Assembly (NCBI GenBank): GCA_944324465.1
Contig: CALUWI010000009.1
Location: 62,001 to 126,000, forward strand
Direction: 5' to 3'
DNA: 64,000 nucleotides
Source: an uncultured Mucispirillum sp.
GTDB taxonomy: Bacteria; Chrysiogenota; Deferribacteres; Deferribacterales; Mucispirillaceae
How positions within the stretch are numbered: the stretch's first letter is position 1; the number at the start of each line of letters is the position of its first letter. The notes beneath the pieces were generated by a model. The model was given only the letters and a program-made list of their open reading frames with translations. It was not told the DNA's origin and did no database searches. Position numbers and translations under genes: made by a program. Shown here piece after piece: positions 1 through 8,328 of the stretch.

Positions 1-22
1 ATCGTAAATAACAGGTTAAGTG

Positions 23-592
23 ATGAAACATATAATAACTTTATTTTTCATTCTTTTTGCTTTTAATGTATCTGCTCAAAATGTTTTTAATCCTGTTATT
101 ATTGATGAGTATAAAGCATTAGACAGCCAAAGCGCCATAGAATATCTGCAAAGAAAACTTAATCCTAAATTTCCTAAAGATACACATATTAAAATTGATG
201 ATATAACCCTTTCAGGTGAAAATTTTAAAATGATTTCATTTTATTATTCTGAATATGACGGGGCAACAAGAGGCACAAGCCAGTATTTTATTTCCTTTTG
301 GAAAGATAATAAAGATTATCTTACATGTATAGGCTCTAATTTATTAAATATATATGACCCTGTTGTTACAATATCTAATAATATTATAAATATAAAAGCA
401 TATAAATTATATGAACCATTATCTGTTTATTATTACTCTTTTAGATATGAAAGACCAGCAATTTTATTGCACTCTATAATGGAAATATCAACTGACGGCG
501 ATAATAATACAGAAATGAAATACTACTATTCTGCTGATAATTCATCTATCAATATTAATTCAATATTTGCTGATAAATTAATTAAAAAATAA
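23..592 (+). CDS. Secreted hypothetical protein
   Basis: I do not recognise this family. The N-terminus is a Lys-His start followed by a hydrophobic stretch and a likely signal peptidase I site (FNVSA|Q), so the mature protein of about 170 residues is probably periplasmic or exported. An in-frame GTG lies one codon upstream at 20, but ATG at 23 gives the cleaner signal peptide. No Cys lipobox, repeats or catalytic motif are visible. It ends three bases before the convergent suppressor-of-fused gene. The promoter lies outside the window. Confidence 0.6.
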   Translation: MKHIITLFFILFAFNVSAQNVFNPVIIDEYKALDSQSAIEYLQRKLNPKFPKDTHIKIDDITLSGENFKMISFYYSEYDGATRGTSQYFISFWKDNKDYLTCIGSNLLNIYDPVVTISNNIINIKAYKLYEPLSVYYYSFRYERPAILLHSIMEISTDGDNNTEMKYYYSADNSSININSIFADKLIKK

Positions 593-594
593 TT

Positions 595-1218
595 TTATAT
601 AACTGATTTCCTGCTGTAATCTGTTATATCTGTTTTTATCATATCCAGCAGTTTATATACTTCTATTTTTTTATCAATTACCGCTTTTAATTCATTATCT
701 GTCATACCTGTAAGCTGTAATATTTTCACTTTTCCATTTACAGTATCCACTGTTCCTGCTTTATGTGCAGTAATTACAAAGCCTGTTAATGCAGATTTAC
801 ATTCAGCATCTATTCCTTGCGTCTGACCTGTATATATATACTGGTTTTCTTTAAAAACTTTCCCGCTTTCAAATACATAACCTGCTAAGCCGTTAAATAT
901 ACTGCATATATTATTACATTCTTTACTTATATTATCTTCATTCATATCTTTAATATTTAGTTTTACAGCAAGCTCAAACCCATATCCACTGTATTCACCG
1001 TTTTCTATTTCTTTTTCTGCTACATCAGAAAAACCTAATGTTACAAATTCAATTATCTCCTTTGTTTTATATAACACAACACTATCAAGCAAGAAATCTC
1101 CACCGAATTCAGCACTGATTAATGGTCTGTAATATTCTGCCTCTATGTTTTTATATTCTTTTTGAAAAAAACTAAGAACTGCACCTGTATTTTGTTCATA
1201 TAAATTACTTTCTTTCAT
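595..1218 (-). CDS. Suppressor of fused (SUFU) family protein
   Basis: A 207-residue soluble protein without signal peptide. The pattern resembles the bacterial suppressor-of-fused domain: an N-terminal segment about a peptide or phospho-ligand fold, a central GYGFELAVKL strand, an IFNGLAGYVFESGK region and a late TGQTQGIDAECKSALTGFV stretch, which is a typical conserved patch. Bacterial members are of unknown role and often occur as immunity-like or stand-alone proteins. Here it stands alone between a convergent secreted hypothetical gene and a terminator of the lytic transglycosylase gene. No toxin gene is adjacent, so an immunity role is not supported by context. The family call rests on motif recall only. 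Confidence 0.6.
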   Translation of the reverse strand: MKESNLYEQNTGAVLSFFQKEYKNIEAEYYRPLISAEFGGDFLLDSVVLYKTKEIIEFVTLGFSDVAEKEIENGEYSGYGFELAVKLNIKDMNEDNISKECNNICSIFNGLAGYVFESGKVFKENQYIYTGQTQGIDAECKSALTGFVITAHKAGTVDTVNGKVKILQLTGMTDNELKAVIDKKIEVYKLLDMIKTDITDYSRKSVI

Positions 1219-1264
1219 ATTTTTCTCCAGCTTTTAATGTTGTTTTATTTACTGATATTATAGT

Positions 1265-1295
1265 TTATATAACTAAAAAGGGAGCTTAAGCTCCC
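1265..1295 (-). terminator. Rho-independent terminator of the mltD-like gene
   Basis: The sequence at 1280-1295 is a perfect 16-base palindrome (GGGAGCTT/AAGCTCCC), and on the minus strand it is followed by a run of five T. It lies 14 bases past the stop codon of the lytic transglycosylase gene. Confidence 0.8.
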
Positions 1296-1308
1296 AGTAA
1301 TGTTTTAC

Positions 1309-2895
1309 TTATCTTACATTCTTCTTAATGGTTAACACCCTGCCTGCATAAATGTTAGAAGATTTTAGTTTATTAATGCTTTTTATGCTTGCTACTGATG
1401 TATTAAATTTTTTAGCTATACTCCATAAGGAATCACCGCTTTTTACTCTGTATTTTACATTAGCAACCTGTCGAGATGATTTTTTTGCAGCATAGCTTAC
1501 ATTAGTATATCCATCTTTTGTTACCATAATATACTGACCAGGGTATATTCTGCTTGGCCTTATATTAGGGTTTAATTTCTGCAAATCTTTCATACGCATA
1601 TTGTGGTTGTGTGCTATGCCTATAAAAGTATCACCTTTTCTGACCTTATAGTATTTTGGGTCTATTTTTTCAAGAACTTGAGCAAACATACTATCTATTT
1701 TTATATTGCTGTATTCTTTAATTGGTATAAATACTTTTCGCGCTGTTAAAAGACTTTCCCTTTTTATACCGTTTACTCTTAAGATATCTTCTTTTGTTAC
1801 ATCAAACTTTTGAGCAATTTCAGCAACACTTTCACCACGCTTTCCTTCATATATTTTATATCTTGCTCTTTCTTCCACACTTGCTTTTGCAAGTATGTCT
1901 TTTGCTTCATTATCTCTTAAATAAGGCACTCTTATTTTATATGAGGATGGTGGAGTAATAGGCAGCTTTAATGCTGGGTTTAAATCCCGCATTAATTCAT
2001 AGCTTACACCAAGTTCATCCGCAAGCCAGTAAATATTAGTTGATGCTGGTGCTTCTACTGTAGAAAATAAAAGCGGCATATCTGTAGGCGGTGTAAATCC
2101 GTATTTTAAATAGTTTTTATAAATAATAAGCTGAGCTAAATATTTAGGCACATAATCTCTTGTTTCCAGCTTTAATGTATTTCTGCTTGATATTTTAAAG
2201 AAATCATTTGTATCATGTTTTTTTATAGCTCTTGCCATTCTACCAGGACCTGCATTATATGCAGCAAGTGCAAGATACCAGTCACCAAATCTTTCATAAA
2301 GAGATTTTAAATATTTTGCAGCGGCTCTTGTAGCTTTTTCAAAATCACGCCTTTCATCTATCCAGAAGTTCTGCTCCATGCCGTACATTTTACCAGTACC
2401 CTGCATAAACTGCCACATTCCTGTTGCTCCTGCATGGCTTACAGCATGAGTATTATAACCGCTTTCTGTAAAAGCAAGCACCACTAAGTCACTAGGCAGA
2501 CCTTCCTGTAAAAATATATCTTTTACTAGATACATATATTTATTAGAACGGTTAAGCCAGCTTTGAGTAGTTGACGGCACTCGCTCTGTATAGTATTTAA
2601 TATAGGCATTTACCCTGCCTGTCATCGCCATAGGTACATTAAATTCTTTAAATTCTTCATAGTATGGCGAATTTTCTTCTATATCATCATTAGAATATGA
2701 TGAATATATACTTAAATCAGGCAGTGGAAGTGTGCTGTCATCAATAGCTGTAAATATCTCATAATAATCTGAGTCTTCTTTCACTATTTTTCCAGCTTCC
2801 CTTATAGTATCCTTTACCTGCTGATTTGCTGCTCCTGCACAGCCTGATATTATAAATACTCCTGCAAGTATAATGCTTAATTTACTTTTCTTCAT
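1309..2895 (-). CDS. mltD: Membrane-bound lytic murein transglycosylase D-like lipoprotein with three LysM repeats
   Basis: Cleaves the glycan strands of peptidoglycan by a lytic transglycosylase reaction, probably from the inner face of the outer membrane. A lipoprotein signal ends at the lipobox ISGC (Cys19). The SLT domain spans about residues 110-270 and contains the catalytic Glu144 in AFTESGYN, then GATGMWQFM and AAYNAGPGR motifs. Three LysM modules follow at about 345-395, 417-465 and 482-527, each with the xVxxGDxxxxIA pattern. This is the family 1E/MltD layout at normal length (528 residues). It sits 15 bases downstream of an LpoA-like lipoprotein gene, so both peptidoglycan proteins probably form the end of the mnmG-rsmG transcript. 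Confidence 0.88.
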   Translation of the reverse strand: MKKSKLSIILAGVFIISGCAGAANQQVKDTIREAGKIVKEDSDYYEIFTAIDDSTLPLPDLSIYSSYSNDDIEENSPYYEEFKEFNVPMAMTGRVNAYIKYYTERVPSTTQSWLNRSNKYMYLVKDIFLQEGLPSDLVVLAFTESGYNTHAVSHAGATGMWQFMQGTGKMYGMEQNFWIDERRDFEKATRAAAKYLKSLYERFGDWYLALAAYNAGPGRMARAIKKHDTNDFFKISSRNTLKLETRDYVPKYLAQLIIYKNYLKYGFTPPTDMPLLFSTVEAPASTNIYWLADELGVSYELMRDLNPALKLPITPPSSYKIRVPYLRDNEAKDILAKASVEERARYKIYEGKRGESVAEIAQKFDVTKEDILRVNGIKRESLLTARKVFIPIKEYSNIKIDSMFAQVLEKIDPKYYKVRKGDTFIGIAHNHNMRMKDLQKLNPNIRPSRIYPGQYIMVTKDGYTNVSYAAKKSSRQVANVKYRVKSGDSLWSIAKKFNTSVASIKSINKLKSSNIYAGRVLTIKKNVR

Positions 2896-2910
2896 TAAAT
2901 ATTAACCCTT

Positions 2911-4491
2911 TTATTTTGGCAGTGATTCTGTGCCTTTTTCTATTTTTGGCTTAAATTTGCTTTTTTCCACTAATTTATAACCATCTGCATATAAAAGAAC
3001 TGGAGTTCTCACCGCATATCCGTTTACTATTTCGTCTATATTTGTAATATATTTACCTTCTTCATCTTTATTAACTATTTTATTAATATATGTAATAATA
3101 TCATAGCCTAATGCACTTTTACCGCTCATTGGAACACCATAAAAACCTTTATAGTCATTTGATATTCTGCTGTATTCTTCATTGCCTGCTAAAAATGCAG
3201 AAGTTAATATATACACTCCTTTAAAATATGAACGCTGGTCATTTGTTATATCATATTCTGGAATATAGCTTGTCATTACAAGTACATCTTGTATTGTGCT
3301 GTTTATATGCCAGTATTTTGCAATAGGTATAATATCAAGTATTTCTTTTTCGTCTGCCATAATGATAATTACATAAGGTGTTTCTTTATCTTCCTGTAAT
3401 ATATTCTGCAGCTCTACTTGATATCTGCCTGATGTTTTTACAACAAATGCTTCTTTACCTGCACTTTTAAATGTATCAGCAATTATCCTGCCATGTGTTT
3501 CATGTAAATCTGATGTAATAATTACTGCTTTTGATTTATTTTTCACTATTTTTAATTCGCCGGCAATCTCACTTAACTGCAGCCAGTCTACCCCAAGATT
3601 TGTTTTATGACCGCCTATGAATAAGTCATAGTTATTTAATCTTAAAAGCATATCTGTTTTGCTTTCTTCATCTGCTGCAAAATCTGATACAGGCTCAAGC
3701 TGGTAGTTATTGTTATATTTACCCATACCATATATCATACCTGCTGCCACATCATCAAATATATCGCCGCCTGCTAAATTTATTTTTGCATCAGGCTTAA
3801 TATTTACTTCTTCTATTTCACTGGCTTCTGATGACACAGTATCCATATTTTCTACTGCTCCACCTATACCTATTGCCTGCAGATATTCTTCATAAGTCAT
3901 ATTATCTGTCATAATAGGCAGCGGCTGTTCTTCAATATTATCTGTTGCTATTTCTTTAAATTTTTCTTTACCGTCTATTGCTATATCAAGGCAGGTATTG
4001 ATTTCATTATCATTTGTTACAAGCACACCAAGCTGATTACAGTATATCTGCATTACACGCATATATATAGGTGTCCTTCTCATTTCCCGCACATTATTTG
4101 CCATATTTATGGCTGCACCTTTCTCTCCCTCTCTAAGTAACGATTCCATTTTCCAGAGCTGGCCAAAGATAGTCATTTCTTCATCAAGGTTTTTTGAATT
4201 GTAGCTTTTATCTATAAGCAGTCTGCCATAGTTTTCATCACCATAGTAAAGATAGTATGAGCCTAAAAGAAGTGTGGCAGAATCTGCAATAAATAAATCA
4301 GGGTGGACAGTTAACTCTCTTAACTTAACAATATCTTGATTCTGAAGCTGCCTTGCTGCATAATATTCTGGATAAAAAGTTTTACTCTGCTGGCCTTTTA
4401 ATGCACAGCCGTTTAATATTATTACAGCACTAACGGCTAATAATACAGTAAGTCCGCGTAATTGGTGATTCAATCCTAATTTTTTCAACAT
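2911..4491 (-). CDS. Lipoprotein with periplasmic-binding-protein type 1 fold (LpoA/LppC-like)
   Basis: An N-terminal signal with lipobox ILNGC (Cys29) anchors this 526-residue protein in a membrane. The N-terminal third resembles a helical TPR-like region. From about residue 285 the pattern IFIGGHKT, AVIITSDLHETHGRIIADTFKSAGKE and KGVYILTSAFLAG looks like the leucine-binding type 1 fold. This two-part layout is that of LpoA, the outer-membrane activator of penicillin-binding protein PBP1A, and its neighbour is a lytic transglycosylase; a role in cell-wall growth is therefore inferred. The start overlaps the end of rsmG by 62 bases. No later Met would keep the signal peptide, so the long overlap is probably real. 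Confidence 0.65.
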   Translation of the reverse strand: MLKKLGLNHQLRGLTVLLAVSAVIILNGCALKGQQSKTFYPEYYAARQLQNQDIVKLRELTVHPDLFIADSATLLLGSYYLYYGDENYGRLLIDKSYNSKNLDEEMTIFGQLWKMESLLREGEKGAAINMANNVREMRRTPIYMRVMQIYCNQLGVLVTNDNEINTCLDIAIDGKEKFKEIATDNIEEQPLPIMTDNMTYEEYLQAIGIGGAVENMDTVSSEASEIEEVNIKPDAKINLAGGDIFDDVAAGMIYGMGKYNNNYQLEPVSDFAADEESKTDMLLRLNNYDLFIGGHKTNLGVDWLQLSEIAGELKIVKNKSKAVIITSDLHETHGRIIADTFKSAGKEAFVVKTSGRYQVELQNILQEDKETPYVIIIMADEKEILDIIPIAKYWHINSTIQDVLVMTSYIPEYDITNDQRSYFKGVYILTSAFLAGNEEYSRISNDYKGFYGVPMSGKSALGYDIITYINKIVNKDEEGKYITNIDEIVNGYAVRTPVLLYADGYKLVEKSKFKPKIEKGTESLPK

Positions 4492-5017
4492 TTAAACCTC
4501 GCTTTTTTATTACAGGTAATGCTTCTTTTAATTCTTCATCCAGTCTTTCACCTTTATACATTACCCACTTAGTGTTTTGTTTTGATATCTGATATGAGTT
4601 TTTTAAAAGCTCTTTTACAGTAGATACTCCCCTTGCTGTAATAATATCAAAACTTCTATCTTTTATGTTTTCTACACGCGTATTTAATACTTCAATATTT
4701 TTAAGCTCTAATGCTTTGGCTGATTCTTCTAAAAATCTGCATTTTTTGCCTATACTCTCTATAAGAGTAATCTTTAATTCTGGGAAAAAAATGCCAAGCA
4801 CTATTCCTGGAAAGCCGCCACCGCTGCCAATATCTGCTAAACTGCCCTGTGGAGCTTCATACTGCTGAAAATAGTATATACTATCAAAATAATGTTTCAA
4901 GTAAAATTCTTCTTTTTCCTTAATAGCAGTTAAGTTTATTTGACAGTTTAAATGTAATTCATAAAACTTTTCAAGCTTTTTTTCTATTATATCTGTTGTT
5001 TTTATTAATTTATCCAT
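4430..5017 (-). CDS. rsmG: 16S rRNA (guanine-527-N7)-methyltransferase RsmG
   Basis: Methylates N7 of G527 in 16S rRNA using S-adenosylmethionine; loss confers low-level streptomycin resistance in other bacteria. The SAM-binding loop LADIGSGGGFPGIVLGI is clear, preceded by NLTAI and KHYFDS motifs and followed by VENIKDRSFDIITARGV, all hallmarks of the GidB family. Length 195 residues is slightly short of the usual 200-215. It overlaps the end of mnmG by eight bases and its own last 62 bases overlap the following lipoprotein gene, so translation is likely coupled. The mnmG-rsmG pairing near the origin is common across bacteria. Confidence 0.95.
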   Translation of the reverse strand: MDKLIKTTDIIEKKLEKFYELHLNCQINLTAIKEKEEFYLKHYFDSIYYFQQYEAPQGSLADIGSGGGFPGIVLGIFFPELKITLIESIGKKCRFLEESAKALELKNIEVLNTRVENIKDRSFDIITARGVSTVKELLKNSYQISKQNTKWVMYKGERLDEELKEALPVIKKRGLNVEKIRIESPITRTYCIISR

Positions 5018-6875
5018 TATTTTTCTTCTCTTTATTTATTGCAATTTCTAATATTGATACTGCAGACATACTCATTCCCGGTATCCTTAATGCCTGCCCC
5101 AGAGTTTTTGGCTTTATTCTGCTAAGCTTTTCTCTGTACTCCCTTCTTAAGCCTGAAATATTGCTGTAATCAAAATCATCTGGTATTTTTTTATCTTCTA
5201 ATGATTTATATTTCTTTATATCTTCTTCCTGCAGGCTTATATACCCTGAATATTTTATAATTGTTTCCACCTGCTTTGCTGGCCTGCCTGTTAAACTTGT
5301 TAGACCCATATCATATATCATATCAATATTTGTTTCAGGCCTTTTTAAAAACTCATAGCAGGATATGCCTCTATCTAAAGATATATTATATTTTTCCAGC
5401 TTTTCTCTGTTTTCTTTTAATCGTATAGTTTCTTTTTTAAATCTTTCTACTTCACTATATACACTTTCTTTTTCCTGTAAAAATCTTTCATATCTTTCTT
5501 TAGATATAAGACCAAATTTATATCCGTATTCTATCAGCCTGTATTCTGCATTATCTTCTCTTAAATGCAGCCTGTATTCTCCACGGGAAGTAAACATTCT
5601 ATAAGGCTCATCCACCCCTTTTGTTACCAGGTCATCAGTTAATACACCGATGTAGCTTTCATTTCTTCCTAAGATAAATGGCTCTTTATTATCAAGAGAT
5701 AATACTGCATTAATACCTGCCATTAAACCTTGACATGCTGCTTCTTCATAACCGCTTGTACCGTTAATCTGCCCTGCAAAATAGAGCCCTTTTATTATTT
5801 TTGTTTCATAGGTTGGATATAATATCGTTGGCTGGAATGCTTCATATTCTATTGCATAAGCTGGGCGGATAAACTGGCAGTTCTCAAGCCCTTTAATAGT
5901 TCTGTATGCTGCAAGCTGTGCATCTACCGGCAGAGATGTAGAAAATCCATTAGGATATACTTCCCTGCTGTCACTTCCTTCCCTTTCTAATATTATCTGG
6001 TGTCTTGTCCTTTCTGGAAATTTTGCAATTTTATCTTCCATACTTGGACAGTATCTGGGACCTATCCCTTTATCTGCAGAATTATAATATATACTTCTAT
6101 GAATATTTTCTTTTACTATTCTGTGCGTTTCTTCATTAGTATATGTTGCATAACATTTAATCTGGGGCAGTTTAAAACTTTCATTTTCAAATGAAAACGG
6201 AATCTTTTCGCCTTCCATTTCATATACTTCAAGTTTAGAAAAATCTATTGTACGAATATCTATTCTTGCAGGTGTGCCTGTTTTTAATCTTACTGCACTA
6301 AAACCTATTTCTTTTAATGACTTTGAAAGCTCTATTGATGGCTTTTCATAAGTTCTGCCTGCTGGAAAGCTGGTTTCTCCAATAAATACTTTACCGTTTA
6401 AAAATGTTCCTGTACATATTATTGCTTTTTTACATTTAAAATCTTCACCCCAGGTATTACCTATGCCGTATATTTCATTATCTTTTATATAAATCTGAGA
6501 TGCTTCGCCCTGTTTTACTTCCAGATTGCTTTGGATCATTAATGTATTTATCATTCTTCTAACATATACTTTTTTATCAGCCTGCCCTCTTGAGCTTTTT
6601 GCAGCTGCACCTTTTTTACTATTAAGCATCTGGAACTGGATACATGCATCATCAATATTTTTTGCTATCTCTCCACCTAATGCATCTATATCTTTTACAA
6701 GATTGCCTTTTGCAAGTCCACCGATTGCAGGGTTGCAGCTCATTTGTGCAATGCTGTCTATCGTTGATGTTAAGAGCAGAGTTTTTGCTCCCATTCTTGC
6801 GGCTGCAAGTGCTGCTTCACAGCCTGCATGACCTCCACCAACAACTATTACATCATATATTTTTTCAAAATTCAT
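5010..6875 (-). CDS. mnmG: tRNA uridine-5-carboxymethylaminomethyl modification enzyme MnmG, copy 1
   Basis: With MnmE this FAD enzyme makes the 5-carboxymethylaminomethyl group at wobble U34 of tRNAs. The FAD-binding GGGHAGCEAALAAARMG, Cys47 in MSCNPAIGG, RLKTGTPARID, GPRYCPSMEDK with the second conserved Cys, and GQINGTSGYEEAA are all present, as is the C-terminal MnmE-contact region (SGLRREYREKL, LGQALRIPGMS). At 621 residues it is full length. Compared with copy 2, this one keeps the RLKTGTP motif but has KGAAAKSSRGQAD where typical MnmG has KGPAVRxxRAQAD. It is the copy transcribed together with rsmG. Confidence 0.95.
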   Translation of the reverse strand: MNFEKIYDVIVVGGGHAGCEAALAAARMGAKTLLLTSTIDSIAQMSCNPAIGGLAKGNLVKDIDALGGEIAKNIDDACIQFQMLNSKKGAAAKSSRGQADKKVYVRRMINTLMIQSNLEVKQGEASQIYIKDNEIYGIGNTWGEDFKCKKAIICTGTFLNGKVFIGETSFPAGRTYEKPSIELSKSLKEIGFSAVRLKTGTPARIDIRTIDFSKLEVYEMEGEKIPFSFENESFKLPQIKCYATYTNEETHRIVKENIHRSIYYNSADKGIGPRYCPSMEDKIAKFPERTRHQIILEREGSDSREVYPNGFSTSLPVDAQLAAYRTIKGLENCQFIRPAYAIEYEAFQPTILYPTYETKIIKGLYFAGQINGTSGYEEAACQGLMAGINAVLSLDNKEPFILGRNESYIGVLTDDLVTKGVDEPYRMFTSRGEYRLHLREDNAEYRLIEYGYKFGLISKERYERFLQEKESVYSEVERFKKETIRLKENREKLEKYNISLDRGISCYEFLKRPETNIDMIYDMGLTSLTGRPAKQVETIIKYSGYISLQEEDIKKYKSLEDKKIPDDFDYSNISGLRREYREKLSRIKPKTLGQALRIPGMSMSAVSILEIAINKEKKNNG

Positions 6876-7103
6876 ATATACCTTGTTTCACTGCTTTTAT
6901 AATTTTTCTGTTATTTTTTATTAACAGCTTTATATTATATCATCTTTTATTAATATCTGCTATATGTTTATTTTATTTTTCTTCTATTTTATTATATTTT
7001 AACTGCATTTATTCAATGCTGCAATACAGTGCTTATTTTTTTACATTTAAAATATGGTCTATTTTTAGTCTTTGTTCTTTAATTTACTTATTAAAGTACA
7101 TTA

Positions 7104-7349
7104 TTAAATTACTCTAAGAATTAATGCTGTAACCAATGCCGTTATTAATGAAAATATAAAACTGTTCCTTTGACTTCTCCCACGCCATATATATGCAAAG
7201 TTCATAAAAACTAATAATAAAGGTATTATATAAACATATTTAAACCCAGTATCAAAATATGTCCTTATAACTGCCGATAATGTACCTGTTATTATAATTA
7301 ATGACATAGTAAAAAAGAAAATTATTTTACATGCTTTCCATTTAGTCAT
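7104..7349 (-). CDS. Small membrane protein of unknown function
   Basis: An 81-residue ORF with a plausible ribosome binding site (GGTGA) before ATG. Three hydrophobic stretches (about residues 8-25, 36-53 and 64-81) predict an integral membrane protein. I do not recognise a family. It lies between mnmG copy 1 and a run of decayed membrane-protein genes, so it may itself be a survivor of that cluster. No catalytic motif is visible. Confidence 0.45.
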   Translation of the reverse strand: MTKWKACKIIFFFTMSLIIITGTLSAVIRTYFDTGFKYVYIIPLLLVFMNFAYIWRGRSQRNSFIFSLITALVTALILRVI

Positions 7350-7376
7350 TTTATTATTTTCACCAAATTATGTTAA

Positions 7377-7660
7377 TTATTTCAGTACAGTGTATCTTAT
7401 TACAAAACTAATTATTACATAATATATCTTTATTATACTGCATAATGCAATACTTGTGATAATTATTACAAATTTTCTAAGAAAATTAAATAATAATCTA
7501 TACCGACTGTATTCCTTTGATATAACATTTTTTCTTAAATCAGCCCTGATATTGATTTATATTTTAATAAATCATTTCCAAAACCTTTATTTATAAAATA
7601 ATCAGCAAATAGAATTATTACTGCATTTGTTACTATATATTGTGTATAATACTTTACCAT
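7377..7660 (-). pseudogene. Frameshifted small membrane-protein gene
   Basis: ATG at 7660 is preceded by AAGGAATT and opens a 41-codon frame that starts MVKYYTQYIVTNAVIILF and stops near 7536. A second frame overlaps it and continues as ISIRADLRKNVISKEYSRYRLLFNFLRKFVIIITSIALC to a stop at 7377-7379. Joined by one frameshift near 7550 they give a product of about 94 residues with two hydrophobic segments. Neither half resembles a known family to me. The reading as one broken gene is inference from hydrophobicity and continuity. Confidence 0.35.
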
Positions 7661-7700
7661 AATTCCTTTTTATACTTTGCACTTTTTATTTTATACATAC

Positions 7701-7740
7701 TATACTGTATTATGTTTCACGTGAAACATAATACAGTATA
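7701..7740. promoter_or_regulatory. parS centromere site 1, inside a 40-base perfect palindrome
   Basis: TGTTTCACGTGAAACA at 7713-7728 matches the general bacterial parS consensus exactly; ParB binds it to load the partition complex near the origin. The symmetry extends 12 bases further on each side, so 7701-7740 is a perfect 40-base palindrome. It lies eight bases beyond the 3' end of a decayed membrane-protein gene, the same arrangement as parS site 2. parA and parB are encoded at 44.7-46.3 kb. The palindrome could also act as a transcription terminator. Confidence 0.92.
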
Positions 7741-7748
7741 ACACAATA

Positions 7749-8250
7749 TTATATTGATAATATTAAACTATATGCAATAAGAAATAAAACTATTGTTAGT
7801 CCATTTATAGAGCCAAGCACAACTTCATAAAGCCGTATCATAAATGGAGATTTTTTGCATCTGTTTTGTTTTCTGCATCATTATCATCCAATATCTTATA
7901 TTCAGAAGATTTGATTTTTCCTTTTTTATAAAACAAGTAAAAAATACCTGCCATAAACATAAATATAATTATTCCAACTTGTGCATATGGTCTATATACA
8001 TTCATATTGACTGACTGAATTTCTTTACTAAATTTAATACTCCATAACACTGCAAATAAAGCTGATGACATACAGCAGATTGCCATATTTATGTTTTCAT
8101 TATATTTTTTTATAACACTGTATTCATAAAAACCGAAATTTAAACATAAGAAAAATAGCATTGGTCATAAGTACCATAAATATATATGATTGATTCTAAT
8201 ATTACTGCGGTAATAATTAGCTTTAAAATTTCACTTCTCATATATTCCAT
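7749..8250 (-). pseudogene. Decayed small membrane-protein gene, copy A
   Basis: Three overlapping frames together look like one membrane protein. The first begins at ATG 8250 (MEYMRSEILKLIITAVILES) and stops near 8140; the second is the 107-residue frame at 7838-8161; the third continues past 7850 as SPFMIRLYEVVLGSINGLTI and ends at 7749-7751. The second break falls at an A6 run (GCAAAAAATC) and one added A would rejoin the frames. The C-terminal part resembles the tail of copy B at 10363-10825 (AKNS...YEVVLGSI versus AKNS...FEVVLGII). Both copies end beside a parS site. Function unknown. Confidence 0.45.
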
Positions 8251-8274
8251 TCTCTCTGCTTATGTTGTAATTAT

Positions 8275-8312
8275 AAAAAATAAGCTGCAGATAACTTAAC
8301 ATTATCTACAGC
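8275..8312 (-). terminator. Likely terminator of mnmG copy 2
   Basis: An 11-base stem with one mismatch (8284-8294 with 8302-8312) and a seven-base loop lies 17 bases past the mnmG copy 2 stop codon. On the minus strand the stem is followed by TTATTTTTTAT. This fits an intrinsic terminator, somewhat weak in G+C. Confidence 0.6.
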
Positions 8313-8328
8313 CTGCTAAATATAATAT

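Noticed and set aside
1-1218. Toxin-immunity pair of the secreted hypothetical and the suppressor-of-fused gene
   Set aside because: They are convergent, not cotranscribed, and the secreted protein has no toxin motif.
6526-6831. Long plus-strand open frames opposite mnmG, gyrA, pglB and pepA (for example this one)
   Set aside because: They lie entirely within recognised genes on the other strand and show no ribosome binding site or family match.
7838-8161. 107-residue frame as a separate complete gene
   Set aside because: Adjacent frames on both sides continue plausible membrane-protein sequence and match copy B at the tail, so it was treated as part of a decayed gene.
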